DNA of 64,000 nucleotides, taken from NCBI GenBank assembly GCA_963969495.1, contig OZ018329.1, forward strand, positions 142,952,021 through 143,016,020, written 5' to 3'. This stretch comes from Ceratothoa steindachneri. Its lineage: Eukaryota > Arthropoda > Malacostraca > Isopoda > Cymothoidae. The notes beneath the pieces were generated by a model, which was not told the origin of the DNA, searched no databases, and worked only from the letters and a program-made list of their open reading frames with translations. Position 1 is the stretch's first letter, and every line of letters starts with the position of its first letter. Below, in pieces: positions 56,749 through 64,000 of the stretch. Made by a program: the position numbers and the translations under genes.

Positions 56749-56875
56749 CTCTACTATGCTAGGTTATACTAGGCTAGGTAGATTATACTAAGCTAGGCTA
56801 GGTTAGGCCCGGTACAGCTAGGCTATTTTATTTTAGGCTAGACAATACTATGTTTAGCTAGGCTTGGCGTATCAT
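56745..56875. repeat. Degenerate CTAGG-type pentamer array
   Basis: Repeated 'ctagg', 'taggcta' and 'ggttagg' units with irregular spacing over about 130 bp, directly after the MITE. Confidence 0.65.
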
Positions 56876-56879
56876 ATGG

Positions 56880-57435
56880 AGATCCCCCCTACCCAACCTA
56901 CTTGAGGAAAAGGATCTTCATATGATCCATTTTGTCGTATTGCCAGCATGTTACTTTAAATTTGAATTGCATTATAGTCACTATTACCAAATTCGTATCC
57001 TACAGCCAGGTTTAAAATCGAATCAACGTCCGTCAATAAAACTATAGGTAAGCTATTTTCAACTCTTGTACGTTCTCGAACACACTGGTTTAAAAGGTTC
57101 TTATCTCTCAAATTGAGTAAAATGTGCCCTTCAGTGTCAGCGGTTTTCGTTGACCAATTAACTCGTCGGCGTTTACAATTTTTGTTCCTGGCAGTTAAGT
57201 GTTATTTTCCAACGCTTTTATTGCAAAACCCCAAAAAATAGCAATGCTTAATTTTATACTTTGCCTTTGTGGCTTTTATGATGAAATATTTAAGAAAATA
57301 GGCAAATCTTTCATTCATTAGAGGGATAAAAAATGTTTATTTTTAATTTTTAGGTATACTTCGACAAGAAATATATTACAACAACTAAAAGCAAGTTAGA
57401 AGTGAACTGTTTGCCTTAATTTCTTTTTTTTAGGC
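56880..57435. other. AT-rich stretch without recognisable content
   Basis: No ORF or repeat of note. Confidence 0.4.
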
Positions 57436-57439
57436 ACAT

Positions 57440-58420
57440 CACGTTCCCGTACAAGCCCACAAATGTAGTCTCCATTCATATTATCCTTGTTCAAAGTTTA
57501 GTAATCTTGATGGCAACGCACCCCGTGCTCCTATGAGCAGGCTCTCCTATTCTCCTTGAACCTTTCAGCATGGGCATCAAGGATGCGTACCTTCAGGGAT
57601 ATCCTGCAGCCCATTTTTCCACAACTTTTTACTAAGTGCTCCTCCAGTTACACATAATTGTTAGCTGTGTGGTGGTTCCAAATTCCATGACACACCCGAA
57701 TCAAAAATATTTCAGGCTTCTACTTTTTAGTAAGCTTTTCAGGGTATTTTTCAACACTCTATGATTTCCATGAGTTACGAGCTTAACAAACTGCTTTGTG
57801 AGGACTAGTTTCAAATGAAATGGAAGGAAAAACGCCTTTTGATTGCCTATCAATTGCTCATGCTTGACACTGCCCGGCAACAGAGAACTCGATCCTTTAT
57901 TACAGGTACCGGGTTTGTAAATGTGCTGTGTCTTGCCTACTGTTCCATAGACACATATAAAATGGAATTTGGTAAATGTTCCCTCATTACCAATGGTGGA
58001 GTACAGATTTAATGCTTCTTGAAGAGCAGTCATTAAAGAGACTCTAATCATCTGGATTAAATGTGATTCCAATTGTATCACTCAGAGCGGATACAATATT
58101 CCAGTAGCATAGCCAAGCTTGATAAGTTAGTAATTTGAGAAATGTTTTTGATGTTTCTTTTGGCTTGCATATTTCCATCCAGCCAATTCGATTATTTCAG
58201 CCGGAAATCAAGAGCTCAGCATTTGTCTTTCGCAAGCCGAAATCTCTCGATAGTATGGATTCATTTTAACGGCATAATTCTGACCTTGTTGTCTACATCC
58301 TCACTCATCTTTTCAGCTTTTCAAATGCTGCTTTCTTCTGAGAGTGAATTATTTATTTCTGGCGGAGAAAGTATTGAAAAATCAGCACTAAGTTTTAACT
58401 AGGGTATAGAGAATGGAAGA
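57440..58420 (-). pseudogene. Broken copy of a multi-copy arthropod hypothetical-protein family
   Basis: From 58420 downwards on the minus strand: 'DFGLRKTNAELLIS' (about 58215), then the frame 57701-58081 with 'GSVKHEQLIGNQKAFFLPFH' and 'LKLVLTKQFVKLV'. I recall the family form as 'NVKHxxLVxxxKxxLPPLHI' and 'KLGLMKQFVKAL'. Next, near 57610, comes 'LGCRMSLKxHxLxxHLxxFxEN' as 'MGCRISLKVRILDAHAERFK', then 'EHGVRCHQD' and 'NMNGDYICGLVRE' near 57450-57530, which fit the family's C-terminus. Several stops, frameshifts and a deletion. The family is widely repeated in arthropod genomes but its function is unknown to me. It may itself be carried by a mobile element. Confidence 0.6.
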
Positions 58421-61240
58421 TCTAGTAGTTACTTGAGTCGTCAGTGGGTTCACGACAAATCCTGGGAATCGACAAATTCATAGTTCTACTCTATCTTCTA
58501 TACCATCAATAAAAATGATCAAATATACTTTATTATCATTTTGGCTTACAAATATATATAATAGCTTAAATACCAGTGGCATATATTATTTTATTCTTTA
58601 GAGCAAACCATTTTCTTACGTTTCAAGGCTTTTTTGCATTGTTCCCAAGCAAATTAAGTTAACAAGTTTTGTCTTGGTCTCCAACTGAAAAATGTTTGCA
58701 ACCTCTTGATGCCATTTCTTTACTGATGTTTTAACTCTGTTAGCTAAAGCTGAAATGATGACAGATTTGTCAATCCATGTTTAAATATTTTTGCTTAACT
58801 CCAATTAATTTGAATTCTTAACATATATTACTGTCTATATGATGGAGATTTTTTTGAAAATATGAAAACACTTATCCACCCTGTTTTTCAATGCGGTTTT
58901 TATGAAATATTTTTCATATTTCCTTGCAATTAAAATTTGCTACTAAATTGTCATGAGGAGCAATTAACCTACTGTACAACGAGGTGTTGCCTATTACGTC
59001 ATATGTTTCTAATGATACCAGGGCTATTGGATCGTAAATTTGATTACTAATAGATATGGCATTAAACAAAGCAGAGTTTAGGTGAGGTACTTGATTACCT
59101 GCAATCATATTCTGGGGTGGGAGCAAACCTGCTTAATTTGGTCTTCCTGTTCTTTCTTCTCTAAAAATATCAGTCAAAGTATGCACCGGTGATTAGGAGT
59201 ATTATACCGTTTGCTTGAAGCTTGCAATGTTTGGCCTTTTAAATTAAATTTGATCTATAGTAACTTTGGCTGATATAGCTTCCTTTTCATATGTTGATTT
59301 GTTTAAGCATGAGGTAGAAAAATTGAACATAACATGAGCAAAGAGCATGATAAATGATTGGCTTACCTTGAGAAAAGGACTAATACTGTATCCAGGGATT
59401 TATGATATTTCGTTCCAGAGAATATCGTTGCCGTCTGGAGTAGTTTATTCCTCTCGTTAGTATTTTGGGTAAACTATCATTAACTTCCACTTGTAAAAAT
59501 GGATTTACTGAAAAAGACGTCCAGAACAGCTTTTGTTAACAATACGATGAATTTGACCTCTTTGAGAGAACTGAGAGAGCCGACGCCTTTTCTTTTGAGC
59601 CGGAGCAATTATCATGAGTCACGCGATGTTAAATTTTAGTGAAAAATGTAACACCCGGTTAACATCAAAGTTTAGCCCAGCCAAATTACCATTCTCTATA
59701 AAATTACTGAATATTTTATCTCTATATTAATGATCATTGAAATATATAAATTAACGAAAATGACAATGAAATCAAACATAAATTATTATATTAGAGCCTG
59801 GCTACAGTAATTTAGTGGTGTTATTTTCACAAATCTTACAGGAATTTCCAACAAAAGCGCTCCAAACCATTTCACAACTTCGATGTCCTATGTAGTATTA
59901 AAGACCTGAACAGATATATTATACCATACCGTGTCAGAGGATTTTCTTTGGAACCTCTTTAAAAAGATAATTACTTGAATTAGCGGAAACGCCAAAATAA
60001 TACCACTTTACGTTTACTTCTCTAGTTTCCTGCTGCAATATTTTTGGTGTAGATAATGTTGCTATGCTTATGGTAGCCAAGCTTTAATCCCTTTTTGTCT
60101 ACCAGACCTATTACGATAAAACTCTCGGGAACCTCCATCGTGGTCTGTTAAATTGCATGCGTTAAATTTCGGTCCGGCGTAACGACGGCAAACAAACTTA
60201 AAAAAAGGAGTTACTTCCTAATATATCCATCCGCTCACACTGCTCAATTTCGAGCTGCGGCCTTTGAGGAACCAACCCTCTGAGATCATGTTTGCTAACG
60301 ACCATGGACTTGGTAATTTCCGATCGTTTTTGTATTTGAGTTTGGTGCGAAACACATTAGTAACGTAACCAGGTAGAAAAGCCTATAAACTTTTCATATC
60401 GAAGACTATACATTATACTTTACCGTACACTAATATTTACACAATCTCGCTAACCCTTGTTCTCAGGGGAATGAGATGGGATACGATACCCTTTTTTGGG
60501 TCAAGGGCCTCCTATGCGAACAACTACTACATGCAAAGGGGCTTCCCTTTCATCATTTATAATGGTGAAGCGCTTCCGAGTGGCTCCTTTTCTAGAATCG
60601 AAATTTCTCTTACTATCCTTTATCAGGGCTTCCCTTTACAATTCTTATCCTTTGTTATCCTTAGGAGAAGCCTAGAATTAAAGTGTTATTTAACATGGAG
60701 ATAGCCTTACCTAAATTGGTTCAGAGGCATCTCAATAAGGCTATTAGTGGAATAAGGAAGCTTGCACGATTTAAGCAGAGAAATAAGGGGAAAACAGCGC
60801 CATTCTTCCAAAAACTAATATGAATAACGGAAGAGAAAATAGGATTGAATAATTCAATATCGCTGATTGTGCTGCTTCCGCCCGCCTGTGAGTTCGCGGC
60901 TTCAAGCAACTTTCACTCTTTCACGCGATTGATTGAACGACTTTGCCTCAAGGACACATTTTCAAGCAGTAGAATAAACTAGATGGCTTCATTAGGAGGG
61001 AAACAAAGACCACCCTTTCTCGGATGACATCCTTTTGTTTCATTTGGCCAACCCTGCTCCTCGAACACTCACCTGCACATCTGTGGTGGTAACTCAGTAA
61101 CTTATAATAAAATTTTAAAATGGGCAATGTATACCAAAGAACTGGTCGACTTTTCTGTTGATATTAGTGAAGATGTAGCTGAAAAAGGTGGCGGTTAGTC
61201 TTAATTAAGTGAGGAAGAATCAGTGCGTGATAGATATGCC
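58421..61240. other. Gene-free AT-rich interval
   Basis: Short ORFs only, for example 60471-60704 plus (77 codons, hydrophobic and aromatic, unrecognised) and 58914-59126 minus. No repeat family or RNA gene was recognised. Confidence 0.4.
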
Positions 61241-61244
61241 AAGA

Positions 61245-61423
61245 AGAATGTAAAGCAACATAAGTGTTCTAAATTTTGTTAGAAAGCCGAATAGTTATGA
61301 TGTGATTGGAAAATAATTCTCCGTTAAAACTTGGGAGGAGTTTGGCAATTATCTCATTTAAAAGAGAATATAAAACAACATAAGTTTTTCAATTTTCGTT
61401 AGAATTAGCCGAATAGTTACAAT
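61245..61423. repeat. Pair of ~58-bp direct repeats, 120-bp offset
   Basis: 61245-61302 and 61365-61423 share 'caacataagt', 'gttagaa' and 'gccgaatagtta' in order, at an exact 120-bp offset at the left edge. Roughly a dozen mismatches and small gaps by eye. Confidence 0.65.
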
Positions 61424-61429
61424 GTTATT

Positions 61430-63475
61430 ACTAAAACATAAAAAATGAAAACGAGGATCGACGGATCGATCGACATCGTAAGATATAGAGTCACACGCGA
61501 CTAAAAAACATATTTTTAGGTGGTATTTTTTTTTAATGGCGTTGACTCGTACCCTCTCAACATTATGGTAAATTTTGATTTGTAGAAGTCCTGTCCTTAA
61601 GTTTTATGAATGTATAAAAATCTATTTTAATGGATGTTAATCTGGTTAATTTAGTTAGTGTAGCTTTTACTCTCTTCTTTATAAGTCTGCCCTTGATTAT
61701 GTAGAATCAAGGCGCTTTAATCTGTTGTTCTGTTGGATCACTTTTTTTTATCCTTACTCAACGATATATAATTTTTTTCTCCTTTTTCTTAAATCCAGTT
61801 AATTTTCAGGAAATAGGATAGGGATGAAATAACGAATTTATGTCAATTCAATTATAGGAGCAGAATTTCGGAAGGAAGATTACAAAACCAGGAGGGGAAA
61901 AGTATGAGGGGAGAAATGGCAACGAAATTTACAGTAATTTAAGGAAGGACTATACACAGAAAATAACTTTAAAATTGTATAAATTAGTGAAAATTTTGCC
62001 ACATATCAAAATAAGGATTTTCACTACATCACCCTTTTCTCTCTGCATTTTTTCTCTTTTAATTACAATCTATTTCATCAAATTTTACTCGAGTTCTTAA
62101 AATTTTGCTCATCGTTTTACGTGCGCACTGAAGATGTGCCAATATCCTTCTGGGAATGATGTTTTGAAAACGTGAATCTCTAGTCTCTAGTAAATGTCGA
62201 GAACTGCTTAAATTACCTTCCAAATTCAGCTTACAGTTTTTACGATAATACCATATGTACTACAGTTACTGCATTATTATATTTACTGTTATAATAGCAA
62301 TAGCGTAGTTTCTCATGAGTGTGTCTTAAAGCAGTAGTTTCACCGTCCCAGCCGTTTGTCCTGTTTTATGCTTTCTTTATTCTGTCCAACCTAAAGTTAC
62401 ATCCTCTTGACAATACCCCGTCATTGTTCTCTCTGTCTTTTACTTAGTATATCTTCCTCTGCATGGCACATCAGAGTAAAAATAAAAGTTACGATGTGGA
62501 CATGTTTCAATTACATCCTTACATGAATAGTTGCAGCATTGGTATGGTTATTACATTGCATATAAATGTTAAAATGATGACAAGTGTTTATCCTGGCCGA
62601 GAAAATTTGCCTTACCGAATATCGAATGAAATTTGCTAAAATTAAACTTCGTTAGCCAAGAACGAAGCTAGAGTATAACAACATTTTGCTAAATCTGTCA
62701 CAAACTGGGAAATACACTTAACTGAACGGAAAAACGAGTAGGATTTATTTGGAGTATTGTGACTAAGACCATAATTTACTGAGGCTGAAGTGTCATGGAC
62801 CATTATATACGTTTCACTAATAGGTACGGTAAAATAAAAGTTGGAAGAGTGGTAAAAATGCAGGCAAAACATTTGTAGATACATTAACCCTTAAAATACC
62901 ACACTTTGGAAACTCAAAGCTTATTCATTACTCAAAGAATTTAATTTATAAAAGTCAGTTGAATTTCACTTATTTCAAAAGAAAATTTCTTTATCATAAA
63001 AAATATAAAATATTTACATAGTTATCTTACCCGTCTTTTGGAAATTTCATTGAAAGATGAGCTTTAAAAAGGCATTTAAATACATGGATTTAAGTTCGGA
63101 TGTAGGGTGTGGCAACAACGCATTGTTTTCCTCTTGTCTGCCCCAACATTCCCACCAAGTGGCTAACCTAGCAGTCTTTTTCATGACCGCAAGCAATTCC
63201 TTATGAACGCGCAAATGTACACATAACAAAAAAGTATTTTATAAATAAAGATATTGTTCTTAAAGTTCGGAGAGTATTAAACGCAAATATAATAGTCGTG
63301 GCATTAATAAAATGAAAGAAATATTTAAGGAATTATACTTTTTAGTTATTTTTAGGGTTAAAAAAATAGAATTTAGTATGTATGTATGTACGGATATGTC
63401 TTAAAATATATACACACTCCTTTTACATGCTTCCTTTTCACATTTCTTGGATTGTATGGCATTTGTAGAAACATG
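61430..63475. other. Gene-free AT-rich interval
   Basis: No recognisable coding or repeat content. Short 'tatg' runs at about 63379-63388. Confidence 0.4.
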
Positions 63476-63479
63476 AAAC

Positions 63480-64000
63480 TAAATTAGCCGTTATCACACA
63501 GAATTTCTCTGGTCAAGACAGATCAACGCAGCTGTGCTTGATTTGAGGTGCTTTATTACCTTCTTCCCCCAGTTTAATAACGCTGCCCCGCGTCCAGGTG
63601 GCAGCCGTGTCCATCTTCTCCCTCGTGGAGTAAAAGAGAATCTCTCTTATTCGCCTCGACGATGCCTAAACTTATCAAGGTTCATATTTATTTACGCCGC
63701 GTCCGATATACCTTGGGAATCTCTCATAATTTCCTTCGTCTCGTCGATACCAAAAATATCAAGGTCCATGTTTGCTTAAGCCACGTCCGGTATTCCCTTG
63801 GGAGGCCATCGTGCGCGGAGCCCACTCTCGACCATGGCTGTGGCTTCTATTTAAGGTGATGTCTACAAATCATAAGCAGATAGAGAGAACCCGAGCTTCT
63901 TGCCGTCCAGATCTTAGTATCTGTCTCCCGTGAAGTGATCCCTTCGTCCTTGTGATCTTATCAGCAGATCATCCTCGTGTAATTCGCTCTGATCAGAGGA
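63480..64000 (+). mobile_element. LTR-like block with internal tandem repeat, cut by window end
   Basis: GC-richer than its flanks, with a TATA-like 'tatttaa' at 63848-63854, after which the sequence continues like an R region to the window end. Upstream, two diverged 84-bp tandem units contain 'tatcaagg' (63673 and 63757), 'cgtccg' and 'ccttggga'. Tandem units upstream of a TATA box suit the enhancer part of an LTR U3. Overlapping ORFs (63534-63859) look like chance. Confidence 0.35.

Noticed and set aside
56741..56880. True interstitial telomere array
   Set aside because: Units are irregular and mainly CTAGG-like; no run of consecutive TTAGG copies is present.
1..64000. CRISPR arrays, operons, bacterial promoters or tRNA/rRNA genes
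   Set aside because: Composition, LINEs, mariner and microsatellites indicate nuclear eukaryotic DNA; no such features were seen on either strand.

Overview
This 64 kb window is AT-rich, intron-scale eukaryotic DNA in which I find no intact host gene, tRNA or rRNA. All recognisable coding sequence belongs to transposable elements or to broken multi-copy families. The mix of CR1-like LINEs with 8-bp tandem 3' ends, an I/R1-like RNase H-bearing LINE, Ty3/gypsy pieces, a D34D mariner, Tc1-like relics, and a relic of a repeated hypothetical-protein family common in arthropods points to an arthropod. A decapod or other crustacean seems most likely to me from the CR1 tail, but that is from memory and weakly supported.

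Layout. 0-3 kb: a long imperfect foldback and two opposed LINE reverse-transcriptase (RT) relics. 4-6.4 kb: two GC-richer LTR-like blocks. 8.2-13.3 kb: a mariner-like transposase relic, then a CR1-like LINE split by a 1.3 kb insertion with (TA)n on both sides, then a small foldback. 13.3-24 kb: mostly unassigned AT-rich DNA with a few short repeats. 24-25.3 kb: a nearly intact mariner with one in-frame stop. 25.5-34.4 kb: LTR-like blocks, RT relics, a Tc1-like relic, and a larger EN-RT LINE on the minus strand. 36.0-36.5 kb: a three-copy nested foldback. 39.8-41.2 kb: coding-like sequence I cannot identify. 41.3-42.4 kb: a fairly young 5'-truncated CR1-like LINE.

The most striking structure is a large palindrome. 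Two arms of about 5.95 kb (42985-48948 and 50490-56415) flank a 1.54 kb spacer. Each arm reads outward as LINE ORF1, endonuclease, RNase H and C-terminal zinc knuckle, followed by a Ty3/gypsy integrase and then an RT/RNase H fragment. Both arms lack the LINE RT core, so the RT-deleted composite existed before it was duplicated in inverted orientation. Arm divergence is clearly higher next to the spacer than at the outer ends. Just outside the right arm lie a hAT-like MITE with an 8-bp target duplication and a short CTAGG-type array.

Nothing here works as an operon or pathway. The genes relate to one another by insertion, nesting and duplication. Boundaries of degenerate elements are my estimates by eye; family assignments come from motifs visible in translation and were not checked by database search.
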